Shown: one piece after another, positions 34,364 through 42,214 of the stretch
How positions within the stretch are numbered: the stretch's first letter is position 1
Layout: each line of letters opens with the position of its first letter
NCBI GenBank assembly: GCA_021791695.1
Contig: JAJYWC010000011.1
Span: 1-53,114, forward strand
Source of the DNA: an archaeon
GTDB taxonomy: Archaea > Thermoproteota > Nitrososphaeria > Nitrososphaerales > Gagatemarchaeaceae
DNA length: 53,114 nucleotides
Direction of reading: 5' to 3'
Made by a program: the position numbers and the translations under genes
The notes under the pieces: model-generated
Databases searched by the model: none
What the model was told of the DNA's origin: nothing
Seen by the model: the letters and a program-made list of their open reading frames with translations, nothing else

Positions 34364-35689
34364 CTACGCCTTCGCGGCTGCCTTCTCGACCTGGCCCTTG
34401 ACTGTGATCTCGCGGACGATGCCGGCTGCTACGGTGCTGCCCATGTCCCGGAGCGCAAACCTTCCGAGCTCAGCGTAGTCCTTGAAGGTCTCGAGGACCA
34501 CCGGGCGCAGAGGCGTGATCTTGACGATTGCCGAGTCTCCGGTCTTGATGGTCTTTGGCTTCTCCTCCGTCGGCTGACCCGTGCGTGGGTCGATCTTCGC
34601 GACTATCTCGGTGATCGTCGCCGCGACCTGCGCGGTATGGGCGTGCAGCACAGGTGTGTAGCCTGCGGCTATCGCCGTCGGGTGGAAGACCACGATGATC
34701 TGGGCGAGGAACTCCTTGGCGATCGTGGGCGGAGCGTTCGTCGGCCCCAGGACGCTTCCCCTGTGGAAGTCTGTCTTCGACACTCCTCTGAGGTTGAACC
34801 CTATGTTGTCTCCGGCCATCGCCTCCTGCATTGCGACGTGGTGGGTCTCGATGGACTTCACCTCAGCCGGAAGGCCCTCTGGCATTATCATGACAGAGTC
34901 GCCGACCTTGATCTTGCCGGTCTCTACCCTCCCGACAGGGACGGTGCCGACACCTGTGATGGTGTAGACATCCTGAATCGGCAGACGCAGCGGCTTGTCG
35001 ATAGGCTTGGGCGGCTCCACGAACTCGTCGAGCGCCTGGAGCAGGGTCGGTCCCTTGTACCAGGGCATGTTGGTCGAGGGCTTGACCTCGTTCTCTCCGG
35101 TCCAGCCGGAGATGGGGATGAAGCGGATCTTGGAGACGTTGTAGCCAGAGGCCTTGAGAAGGTTCTCGACGTCCTGCTTGGCGTTGTTGAACATCTGTTC
35201 GCTGTACTTGACCGTCTGGTCGTCCATCTTGTTGATGCAGACGACGAGTTGGTTGACGCCGAGAGTCTTCAGCAGAAAAGCGTGCTCCCTCGCCTGTCCG
35301 CCTGCGCCGAGCGCCGTATCCTTCTCGCCCGTCTTCGCTGAGACTACGAGGACCGCCGCGTCTGCTTCGGAGGCACCGGTGATCATGTTCTTGATGAAGT
35401 CGCGATGACCGGGTGCGTCGATAAGCGTGTAGAAGTACTTTGGCGTCTCGAACCTCTGGAACGCAAGGTCAATCGTGACACCCCTCTCCCTTTCGTCCTT
35501 CAGCTGGTCGAGGACCCAGGCGTACTTGAAACTGTCACCCGCTCCCGTCTTCTCGGACTCCTTCGCAAACTCATCGATCGTCCTCTGGTCGACCGCGCCG
35601 AGGTCAAACAGGAAATGACCCATGCTGGTGGACTTGCCATGGTCTACGTGACCAGTAACGATGAGGTTCAGGTGGGGTTTGTTTGCCAT
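34364..35689 (-). CDS. tuf: Translation elongation factor 1A (EF-Tu type, archaeal)
   Basis: The 441-residue GTPase has G1 GHVDHGKS, G2 RERGVTIDLA, G3 DAPGHRDF, G4 NKMDD and G5 in ISGWTGEN, followed by the two beta-barrel domains with GTVPVGRVETGKIKVGD and FRLRDMGST-like RFALRDMGSTVAAGIV. It carries aminoacyl-tRNA to the ribosome. The archaeal insertion pattern and the wording resemble thaumarchaeal EF-1A. The gene stands alone with a strong TATA box about 44 bases upstream of ATG. It is the best taxonomic marker in the window. Confidence 0.97.
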   Translation of the reverse strand: MANKPHLNLIVTGHVDHGKSTSMGHFLFDLGAVDQRTIDEFAKESEKTGAGDSFKYAWVLDQLKDERERGVTIDLAFQRFETPKYFYTLIDAPGHRDFIKNMITGASEADAAVLVVSAKTGEKDTALGAGGQAREHAFLLKTLGVNQLVVCINKMDDQTVKYSEQMFNNAKQDVENLLKASGYNVSKIRFIPISGWTGENEVKPSTNMPWYKGPTLLQALDEFVEPPKPIDKPLRLPIQDVYTITGVGTVPVGRVETGKIKVGDSVMIMPEGLPAEVKSIETHHVAMQEAMAGDNIGFNLRGVSKTDFHRGSVLGPTNAPPTIAKEFLAQIIVVFHPTAIAAGYTPVLHAHTAQVAATITEIVAKIDPRTGQPTEEKPKTIKTGDSAIVKITPLRPVVLETFKDYAELGRFALRDMGSTVAAGIVREITVKGQVEKAAAKA

Positions 35690-35727
35690 TCAGATAACTA
35701 CCTTTACGTCGAACCGAGTTTTCCCAT

Positions 35728-35740
35728 CGGTATTTAAGGT
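35728..35740 (-). promoter_or_regulatory. BRE/TATA promoter of EF-1A
   Basis: AACCTTAAATACC on the minus strand has an A-rich, BRE-like start and a TATA core centred near 35733. Transcription would start near 35707, leaving a leader of about 18 bases. It is a strong promoter for a highly expressed gene. Confidence 0.55.
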
Positions 35741-36298
35741 TTAAGCGTGAAAACGAGGCCCTCCGCTCCTCGAAGGCTCTTTTCCTGCCTATCTGGGGCG
35801 GTCGTCACTGGAAATTGAAGTCCAGGAGCTCTGGTAATTCGGCAACTCCGGTCTACCGGGCTTCGTCTACGGGACGGAAAACCCTCTCATGTCAGGCCTT
35901 GGAAGGTACGGCCTGAGGTGGCCGCGAGACCTTAGGCCCGCTGCGCAGTGGACCGATGAGATTCGTACCCAATAGCTGCTGCATCATAGCCTTCGCCAGT
36001 CTCCCGAATCTTGCAGCCATCGCCAGGACGGAGAATGCCACGCTAACGAGAGCGACATCGGGAATCATATCCTTCGGTGTTACGTCAAGACGGCGAGTAA
36101 TAAAGATTCGGCTCAGGCTTCCGAAGAAACCGCCTACTTGTCGGCACCGAGGACTCAATCCGAGTGTCAGTTCCATCCCGGCCGGATGCAGGGGACGATA
36201 ATCGTAACAGGTTGGGAAGATGCTGCCAGCTGAGCACACTCGCCGGCTCAGTGGGCCTTGTGGAAGGCTTAAAGTCCTCTGGGGAGCCTCTACTGACC
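35741..36298. other. Intergenic region between EF-1A and the CDGSH gene
   Basis: This 560-base stretch holds one plausible small minus-strand gene (35892-36068) and, at its right end, the promoter of the CDGSH gene (TATA-like GCTTAAAG, 36267-36274, 27 bases before ATG 36299). Longer frames reading through the region on either strand look like antisense noise. Confidence 0.4.
35892..36068 (-). CDS. Small hydrophobic protein, unknown (58 aa)
   Basis: ATG 36068 opens 58 residues, with an amphipathic or hydrophobic helix (PDVALVSVAFSVLAMAARFG) followed by a basic tail. GAAGGAT directly precedes the ATG and a TATA-like TTTATTAC lies about 35 bases upstream. It could be a small membrane protein. 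No family recognised, and the frame is open upstream, so it might be chance. Confidence 0.35.
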   Translation of the reverse strand: MIPDVALVSVAFSVLAMAARFGRLAKAMMQQLLGTNLIGPLRSGPKVSRPPQAVPSKA

Positions 36299-37012
36299 AT
36301 GCCCAGCCCTGGCAAGATGAAGATTGTTGTCTCGAAGGATGGTCCATACATGGTCTACGGCGGAATCCCGCTTAGCTTGATGATCATCGAGCCCAACAAA
36401 GAGGGACTCTCCTGGGACTGGAAGGAGGCCAAGGATTTTCCCGTGAAGGAGGAGTACAGTCTATGCAGATGCGGTCAGTCTAAGAACAAGCCATACTGTG
36501 ACAGCAGCCACCTCAGGGCCAAGTTCGATGGCACGGAGACGGCGACGAGGAGACCGTTCGTGAGGCAGGCGGAGGTCTTCGACGGTGCGACGATGACCCT
36601 CAGCGACGCTGAAGAGCTATGCGCGTTCGCGCGCTTCTGCGACCCGGGGGGAAAGATCTGGGGTTTGATGGACCAGACAGTTGACCCCGAGGTCAGGAAA
36701 CTGGCAATCCGGGAGGCTGCGCACTGTTCTTCGGGCCGTCTTGTCCTGCACGACAAGAAGACGGGCGAGACTTTCGAGCCGAGACTCCCTTCGAGCATCG
36801 GCGTGGTCGAAGACCCGGCGCTGGGATGCAGCGGCCCTCTCTGGGTGAGGGGACGAATACACATCGAGTCTGCGGACGGTACTCCGTACGAAGCTAGGAA
36901 CAGGGTCACGTTGTGTCGCTGCGGAGCCTCATCGAACAAGCCGTTCTGCAACGGCAGCCATGCGAGCATCAGGTTCAGGGACGGTCTCGTTGAGTTCGTC
37001 AGGCTGAAGTAG
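36299..37012 (+). CDS. Double CDGSH iron-sulfur protein
   Basis: The 237-residue protein carries two CDGSH-type [2Fe-2S] sites: one near residues 56-71, CRCGQSKNKPYCDSSH, and one near 208-223, CRCGASSNKPFCNGSH. Each has the three-Cys one-His pattern C-x-C-x8-C-x3-H. The 130 residues between contain a ferredoxin-like, DUF1271-type segment with scattered cysteines (FARFCDPG, AAHCSSGR, LGCSGP). Such proteins are redox or Fe-S transfer factors. Start ATG 36299 has a TATA box 27 bases upstream; it is probably leaderless. Confidence 0.85.
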   Translation: MPSPGKMKIVVSKDGPYMVYGGIPLSLMIIEPNKEGLSWDWKEAKDFPVKEEYSLCRCGQSKNKPYCDSSHLRAKFDGTETATRRPFVRQAEVFDGATMTLSDAEELCAFARFCDPGGKIWGLMDQTVDPEVRKLAIREAAHCSSGRLVLHDKKTGETFEPRLPSSIGVVEDPALGCSGPLWVRGRIHIESADGTPYEARNRVTLCRCGASSNKPFCNGSHASIRFRDGLVEFVRLK

Positions 37013-37051
37013 TTCCGCTCAGCCTTCACCGGAAGTTGCTGCCTAGACGGT

Positions 37052-37106
37052 GAGGTCGGAAAGTTGCGCCGTTTGCCCGCTCGTGGCGACTGCGGCTTCC
37101 GACCTC
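37052..37106. other. Long hairpin after the CDGSH gene
   Basis: GAGGTCGGAA (37052-37061) pairs perfectly with TTCCGACCTC (37097-37106), and the interior can extend the stem partly (AGT..GCGCC with GGCG.ACT). The 55-base structure lies 40 bases after the CDGSH stop without a T-tract. It may be an mRNA 3' structure, a small RNA or a protein-binding dyad. Confidence 0.4.
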
Positions 37107-37112
37107 CTCGTC

Positions 37113-37131
37113 ATGACAATCCGGTTGTCAT
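37113..37131. promoter_or_regulatory. Perfect dyad ATGACAA-5-TTGTCAT
   Basis: A perfect 7-bp inverted repeat, ATGACAA (37113-37119) and TTGTCAT (37125-37131), with a 5-base centre, follows the long hairpin by six bases. It lies 82 bases upstream of the next gene (37213). Size and symmetry suit a dimeric regulator site. Confidence 0.4.
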
Positions 37132-37212
37132 AGTTCGAGCCTCACTTTGAGCCTGGACCGTCGTCAGGCTGGCTATCGCCGTGATCGGGACGGAGGGTTA
37201 AATTACTGAACG

Positions 37213-37518
37213 ATGGGCTCGGCAGCTCGGAGGGGCGCGCTTACGCCGCAAGGAAGACTGGCACGGTTGAGGTATCAGGTGCTCGTTACTGCAGGGGTCT
37301 TCTTCGGGCTCTTCTTCATCGAATATCCCCCACTCTTCATGCTTGGATACTGGGCGTGGCCGTACACCGTCGGGTACACAGCGCACAAGGTAATCTCCGG
37401 CCTCTTCATCCTCCTCAATCTTGGGATAACCCAGTATGCGGTGAGGAGATGGAGGTTCTTCCGAAGGGCTTCAGACGCGGACCGCGGTCAGGTGCGGGCA
37501 GGCCCCAACTCAGCCTAG
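37213..37518 (+). CDS. Small membrane protein, unknown
   Basis: The 101-residue protein has two hydrophobic segments (VLVTAGVFFGLFFIEYPPLFML and VGYTAHKVISGLFILLNLG) with basic ends. An AT-rich TTAAATTAC precedes the ATG. It abuts the convergent SDR gene (stop to stop, 1 base apart). No family recognised. Confidence 0.55.
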   Translation: MGSAARRGALTPQGRLARLRYQVLVTAGVFFGLFFIEYPPLFMLGYWAWPYTVGYTAHKVISGLFILLNLGITQYAVRRWRFFRRASDADRGQVRAGPNSA

Positions 37519-37519
37519 T

Positions 37520-38278
37520 CTACTCTACCACGGTCTGCCCGCCATCGACGATGATGGTATGACCCGTGATGTACTTCGAATCGTCCGAGGCTAGGAACAA
37601 GACCGCACCGGCGATGTCGTCGGGAGTGCCCAGCCTCCCGAGGGGGATGCGGCTGGTGGGCTGGTCCCTGAATCCCTCGCCGAACTGCTCGACCACGCCC
37701 TCGGTCAGGACCGTGCCCGGCTCAACGCCGTTTATCGTTATGGTGTATTTGGAATACTCGACAGCTATCCCCTTTATGAGTCCGTTCAGGCCTCCCTTGC
37801 TGGCGCCGTAGTGGGCAAGCCCGGGGATAGCCGTTCTGGGCCCGGTAATCGAAGTGGTGAGCACTATCCTTCCGTATCTCTGTCGCTGCATCACAGGGAG
37901 GCAAGCCTTCAGCACGAAGAAGGCGCTCTTCAGGTTCACGTTCATGACGCGGTCCCAGTCCGCCTCGGTCATCTTTTCGAACGGGACGTAGGGATAGATA
38001 CCCACGTTCTGGCAGAGGACGTCGACCCTGCCGTACTTCTGGACCGCGGTTGCGACGGCAGCATCGGCATCTGCTCTCTTGGAGAGGTCAGCGCGTACGA
38101 AGGAAGCTACACCCCCGGTCTTTGTCAGGTCATCGACCATCGACCTTCCCGCGTCGTCGTTGAAGTCCGCCACGACGACCGTCGCGCCCTCAGCCGACAG
38201 GGAGCGGCTAATGCCTCCGCCGATGCCCTTAGCCCCGCCAGTGACTAGCGCTATCTTCCCCGCGAACCGAGTTCCCAA
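37520..38278 (-). CDS. Short-chain dehydrogenase/reductase (SDR)
   Basis: The 252-residue protein has the classical SDR motifs: cofactor-binding TGGAKGIGGGISR near residues 14-25, the acidic end of strand 2 (VVADFND), CQNVGIYPY (NxG), catalytic Ser in TTSITGPR and the HYGASKGG Tyr-x3-Lys. The last stretch ITGHTIIVDGGQTVVE is typical. It probably uses NAD(P)H on an alcohol or ketone. It is downstream of the aminotransferase gene by 60 bases on the same strand. Confidence 0.9.
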   Translation of the reverse strand: MGTRFAGKIALVTGGAKGIGGGISRSLSAEGATVVVADFNDDAGRSMVDDLTKTGGVASFVRADLSKRADADAAVATAVQKYGRVDVLCQNVGIYPYVPFEKMTEADWDRVMNVNLKSAFFVLKACLPVMQRQRYGRIVLTTSITGPRTAIPGLAHYGASKGGLNGLIKGIAVEYSKYTITINGVEPGTVLTEGVVEQFGEGFRDQPTSRIPLGRLGTPDDIAGAVLFLASDDSKYITGHTIIVDGGQTVVE

Positions 38279-38338
38279 CGCTGGTGGACCCTACCATCGG
38301 GGCCTTTAGCTCTTTCTTCGCCAATACACTGGGCCGCA

Positions 38339-39712
38339 TCACTGGACAGCGTCGGCCTCAGAGTCAGAGACACCGAGAGCCTTGTCCATCACGTCAACCG
38401 CCATGTCGATCTGTTCTTTGCTGATTATCAGGGGTGGAGAAACAATGAGATGGGAGACCACCCCGCTGTAGACAAAGACGCCCATCGACATCATCTTGCT
38501 AGCGACCTTCGAGACCATCAGCGGCTTGCCCGAGAGATAGTCGTCTGCGGTGTCGAATGGAACCTTGGTCTTCCTGTTCTTGACGAGCTCTACTGCCCAC
38601 AGTAGACCCAGGCCGCGCACGTCTCCGACCGATGGATGGCGGTCCTTCAGCTCAGCCAGCCTCCTGCCGAGGTGGACGCCCAGTTCCTTTGCGCGGGTGA
38701 CGTAGCCGCCTCTTTGGTATTCCTCTATTGCCGCGATGCCCGCAGCCATTCCGAGCGGATGGGCGCTGAAGGTGCCCGAGACGGGGAGCCAGTTCTCGTC
38801 GAAGTATTCTGCAATCGTCTTGTTCGTCGCAGTTAGAGACAGGGGGAACTGGCCGCCTGTTATGCCCTTGGCTGTGGTCATGATGTCCGGTTTCACACCC
38901 CAGTTGTCGACCGCGAACCACTCACCCGTCCTGCCCCAGCCGCACAGGATCTCGTCGGCGATGAGGAACGCCCCGTTCTCTTCGGTTATCTCGAGCACCC
39001 TAGGAAGGTATTCCTTCGGTGGCACGACGACGCCGCTAGCACCCGTGACCGGCTCCAGTATGACCGCCCCGACGTTGGCCTCGTTCTTCATCGCGTAGTC
39101 GATGTACTCGGCGCAGGCGACGCCGCAGCCAGGATACTCCAGTCCGAAGGGGCACCTGTAGCAGTAGGGGTCCGGAACGTGGACGACCCCGGGGTAGGCG
39201 CCGGTCGTCTCGGCAGCGAACCTCCGGGGATTACCGGTAAGCTGGGTCGTTGCTGCCGTCCAGCCGTGGAAGGAGTTGTAGCGAGAGATTATCTTGGTCT
39301 TGCCCTCCTTCTTGAAGAAGGTCCGCACCATCTTCACTGCCGCTTCGTTAGCTTCGCTTCCCGAGTTCGAGAAGTTGTACTTGTTGAGGTTGCCGGGCAG
39401 GACTTCCTTGAGTTTCCTGGAGAAGCTTGCCCTGACGTCGGTTCCGAAACCGACCCCGACGTAGGCCAGCTTGTCCGCCTGGTCCTTGATTGCCTGTATG
39501 ATGTGCCTGTTGTTGTGGCCGAGGTTGACTGCGGCGGGCTGAGCCGAGAAGTCGAGATACTTCCGACCCTGCTCGTCCTCGAGGAACATGCCGTCGCCGC
39601 GGACCATCACCACGGGCTTCCAGGTCGATTCGAGCCTGAATCCGGAATAGTTGGTGTTTCTTAGAACCTCAGAATCTTCCTTCGGTGTGAGACCCGCTCC
39701 TTCACCAGACAT
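38339..39712 (-). CDS. Class III aminotransferase (omega-amino acid or GABA type)
   Basis: The 457-residue PLP enzyme shows YLDFSAQPAAVNLGHNNRH in the N-terminal region, the SGSEANEAAVKMVRTF segment, SFHGWTAATTQ, the LIADEILCGWGRTGEWF strand with the cofactor Asp, and the Schiff-base lysine in MTTAKGITGGQFPLS. Four cysteines (DPYCYRCPFGLEYPGCGVAC) insert in the middle, an uncommon Cys-rich loop. It would transfer an omega-amino group to a keto acid. The SDR downstream could further process its aldehyde or ketone product. Confidence 0.9.
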   Translation of the reverse strand: MSGEGAGLTPKEDSEVLRNTNYSGFRLESTWKPVVMVRGDGMFLEDEQGRKYLDFSAQPAAVNLGHNNRHIIQAIKDQADKLAYVGVGFGTDVRASFSRKLKEVLPGNLNKYNFSNSGSEANEAAVKMVRTFFKKEGKTKIISRYNSFHGWTAATTQLTGNPRRFAAETTGAYPGVVHVPDPYCYRCPFGLEYPGCGVACAEYIDYAMKNEANVGAVILEPVTGASGVVVPPKEYLPRVLEITEENGAFLIADEILCGWGRTGEWFAVDNWGVKPDIMTTAKGITGGQFPLSLTATNKTIAEYFDENWLPVSGTFSAHPLGMAAGIAAIEEYQRGGYVTRAKELGVHLGRRLAELKDRHPSVGDVRGLGLLWAVELVKNRKTKVPFDTADDYLSGKPLMVSKVASKMMSMGVFVYSGVVSHLIVSPPLIISKEQIDMAVDVMDKALGVSDSEADAVQ

Positions 39713-39754
39713 GCGGCGTTTGGCACCGCCGTTGCGATAAATACTTTGGCGTGG

Positions 39755-39880
39755 CTACCTTAGCTTCTTGACCTTCCTGTTCCTTTCCCTGTAGACGCGG
39801 AAAAGTATGTACGCCATCCCGACCACGATCAGAGCGTAGAGCACGAGCACGGCCAGGAGAAACGTGTCGACCGAAGCCAT
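39755..39880 (-). CDS. Single-helix micro-membrane protein (41 aa)
   Basis: ATG 39880 gives 41 residues: a short N-terminus, one hydrophobic helix (TFLLAVLVLYALIVVGMAYI, residues 6-25) and a strongly basic tail (RVYRERNRKVKKLR), so the C-terminus faces the cytoplasm. Codon use matches its neighbours. It lies between the aminotransferase and the LigD-like gene on the same strand. Its clean helix-plus-positive-tail design makes chance unlikely, but no family is recognised. Confidence 0.55.
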   Translation of the reverse strand: MASVDTFLLAVLVLYALIVVGMAYILFRVYRERNRKVKKLR

Positions 39881-39903
39881 CTGCGTCTCGACCCCCGACC
39901 CGA

Positions 39904-40506
39904 TTATTTTACCGTTTTTTTACGCATACCGGCCGAACGACGGGGGCCCAGTTCCGTCTGGCCTGCTATCTGCTCTATGGACTTTTTCGAGACTGCCGAG
40001 TAGTCGTAGTCCTTGGCGTCGTAGCCGTCCTTGGAGTACCTGTCACGATGCTTGATGAGGAGCCAGGACTCCTTCCCTCCGAACCCCTTGGTCTTCACGA
40101 GCGCGAAAGATCCCTTGAGTTTCTTCCCGTACAGGGTGAACTTGAGATTCCCTTCCTTCAGGCCCTCCTCCGCCACCAGTTCGGCCCGCTTCAGGTCGGT
40201 GACCCGCTTCCTGACTCCTGTGCTCACCTCAACCTCTGGGACGTAGGTGCCCTCGTCCCATATCATGACAGGCCCCGCTCCGTAACCTCCCTTTGGTATC
40301 ACGCCCTCGAACTTCCTGTATTCTAGCGGGTGGTCGGGGGTCGGGAGAGCAAGCCGCTTCGCGTTGCTGTCGAGGGAAGGTCCCCTCGGTATCGACCAGG
40401 ATGGCATGACCCCGCCAATCTCAAGGCGGAAGTCGTAGTGCAGTGATGTGGCCCTGTGCTTCTGCACGACGAAGACAAGCCTCCGCCTCGGTCTTCTCTC
40501 TCCCAT
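39904..40506 (-). CDS. Stand-alone LigD-type 3'-phosphoesterase domain
   Basis: The 200-residue protein matches the phosphoesterase (PE) domain of DNA ligase D: FVVQKHRATSLHYDFRLEIGG (metal/phosphate-binding His and Asp), WSIPRGPSLD, GVIPKGGYGAGPVMIWDEGTY and the late KESWLLIKHRDRYS. In bacteria it trims 3' ends before end-joining ligation; stand-alone versions occur in archaea. A Lys/Arg tail may bind DNA. The start ATG 40506 is preferred over 40518. No Ku, polymerase or ligase gene is near. Confidence 0.85.
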   Translation of the reverse strand: MGERRPRRRLVFVVQKHRATSLHYDFRLEIGGVMPSWSIPRGPSLDSNAKRLALPTPDHPLEYRKFEGVIPKGGYGAGPVMIWDEGTYVPEVEVSTGVRKRVTDLKRAELVAEEGLKEGNLKFTLYGKKLKGSFALVKTKGFGGKESWLLIKHRDRYSKDGYDAKDYDYSAVSKKSIEQIAGQTELGPRRSAGMRKKTVK

Positions 40507-40619
40507 GGCAAACCACACGCGACTGGTGCCCGCGACTTATGGACATATCGTGCGACCTCCGGAGCCTGGGGCTAACCGCGAAAGCGATAAATCATGAAAC
40601 CTTCGGAAAAGCAAGCAGC

Positions 40620-41162
40620 TTGAAGCTCGGGCTCATAGACAACGCCTGGTTCGACTCCAGGGTCGGCTGGGTGCACGGCGTAGGGCTTGCGAGTGAGATT
40701 GGGTTCGATACCTACGACGTCTTTCCGGTAGACCTCACCCCGGCGCGCAAGCGCGGGATGTACGCCGCTCCGCTGAGGTCCGGTATGCGGGTCCCTACAT
40801 TCGTCGTATTCGGTTGCTCGCTGACCGACTTCAATCCCGAGATTAGAAAGTACATGGTCGGCTGGCTCAAGAGGCAGATGGAGCTCGGGCGGTACTTCGA
40901 GAGCAGGACGATGGTCCTGGTCCTCGGCGAGTACATAGTCGAGAAGGTCGAACTGAAACCCGACGTCCGCGGAGACCTTCCGCCAGGGATTGACGTTGTA
41001 CCACTCAGGGACTACCTCTCCGCTTTGAAGGGAATAGGATATGATGGCCCGGTCAGTCTGGAGCTCGAATGGTCACCCGAACCCGACAGGATCATCGACT
41101 GGGTCACGGAAGCCTACGAAGCTACCGATGCGATGATGTGCGAGCTGGGCGTGGGGAAATGA
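40620..41162 (+). pseudogene. Sugar phosphate isomerase/epimerase-like TIM barrel with internal deletion
   Basis: From TTG 40620 the 180-residue product starts like family members (KLGLIDNAWFDSRVGWVHGV) and ends like them (GDLPPGIDVVPLRDYLSAL, VSLELEWSPEPDRII). The family normally has about 270-280 residues; the stretch holding the central metal ligands, between LGEYIVEKVELKP and DVRGDLPPG, is missing about 90 residues in frame. The active site would be incomplete. A TATA-like CGATAAAT lies about 30 bases upstream. It may be a pseudogene or a neofunctionalised protein. Confidence 0.55.
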
Positions 41163-41219
41163 CGGACGGCGCGCCGCAAATTCTCTTATGCGGGCTCGGG
41201 CCCATGTGGTGCGCTTGAG

Positions 41220-42149
41220 ATGAGACCGAAGTGCTTGCAGGTTGTCCTCCTGCTAGGTCTCCTCCTCGTCTCTGTGACGGCGCTCTCCTCGGTCCCCCTG
41301 GTGCACGCTCAGCCGGCTTCCGCCGCTGCGAGCGTACGGGTGGGCGTCTATCTCGTGAACGTCCAGTCGGTCAACCTGCAGGCAGGGACGTACAACCTCG
41401 ACTTTTACCTGTGGTTCAACTCGACGGGAAATCCCCAGTACGTCGACTATGAGTTCACTAACGGGCAGGTGACCTCCCTCGACGTCGTCCAGAACACCAG
41501 CTCGTACCAGGAGTACAGGGTCTGGGGGACCTTCCAGACGACCTTCGGCTTCCAGCAGTTCCCGTTCGATAACCACGACTTGACGATCGACATCGAGGAC
41601 CGGACGCTGACGGTCAACCAGCTCGTCTTCACGCCCGACCCCACGAGTGGGTACGACCCGACGGCAGGGATATCGGGATGGCAACTCTCGGGTGGTACTA
41701 TGCAGGTGACCACCCACGAGTACCCGGGCCAGGTCTTCTCGAGGGCCGTCTTCTCGGTAACGATAAACAGATTCCAGCTGCAGTCCTTCCTCGAGGACAT
41801 CCTCCCGATAGCTCTGGTCACCCTCATCGGGATGATGGTCTTCGTCCTTCCGGTCGAAAGAACCTTCGAGAGAACCTTTCTCTCCGTGACGACCCTCGTC
41901 TCGGCGGTCGCCATCTCGGTCTCGACGATGTCGCAGGTTCCTTCGGTGGGATACCTTACTCTGGCCGACGAGATCTCGATAACGGTCTTCATCCTGTTTG
42001 CGTACAGCATAGGTGTCTCGGTATGGCTGACTAGGATGGTCGTGAACGGAGACAAGGAAAACGCGGAGAGGATTAACTTGAAAGCCGCGATTCTCGTACC
42101 CGTCGTGGTCGTGATCTTCCTGGGCCTGCAGCTGGTGGGCTTCGCCTGA
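41220..42149 (+). CDS. Pentameric ligand-gated ion channel homologue 1
   Basis: The 309-residue protein has a signal peptide (residues about 1-31), a roughly 155-residue beta-rich extracellular domain including QTTFGFQQFPFDNHDLTIDIE, the FPFDxH variant of the Cys-loop family's YPFDxQ loop, and four membrane helices from about 190. M2 follows the Arg-rich FERTFLSVTTLVSAVAISVSTMSQ; M3 follows LTLADEISI. Cys-loop cysteines are absent, as in bacterial GLIC. Such channels form pentamers opened by ligands or protons. A second homologue lies directly downstream. Confidence 0.85.
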   Translation: MRPKCLQVVLLLGLLLVSVTALSSVPLVHAQPASAAASVRVGVYLVNVQSVNLQAGTYNLDFYLWFNSTGNPQYVDYEFTNGQVTSLDVVQNTSSYQEYRVWGTFQTTFGFQQFPFDNHDLTIDIEDRTLTVNQLVFTPDPTSGYDPTAGISGWQLSGGTMQVTTHEYPGQVFSRAVFSVTINRFQLQSFLEDILPIALVTLIGMMVFVLPVERTFERTFLSVTTLVSAVAISVSTMSQVPSVGYLTLADEISITVFILFAYSIGVSVWLTRMVVNGDKENAERINLKAAILVPVVVVIFLGLQLVGFA

Positions 42150-42214
42150 TATTCCGTCAAGAAGGGCTGCCAGCGTGGAGGAGACTCATCCCGCTGCCCG
42201 TCCTGGCGCTACTC

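Noticed and set aside
41447-42160. 237-codon minus-strand frame
   Set aside because: Antisense to the first channel gene, whose domain structure is convincing.
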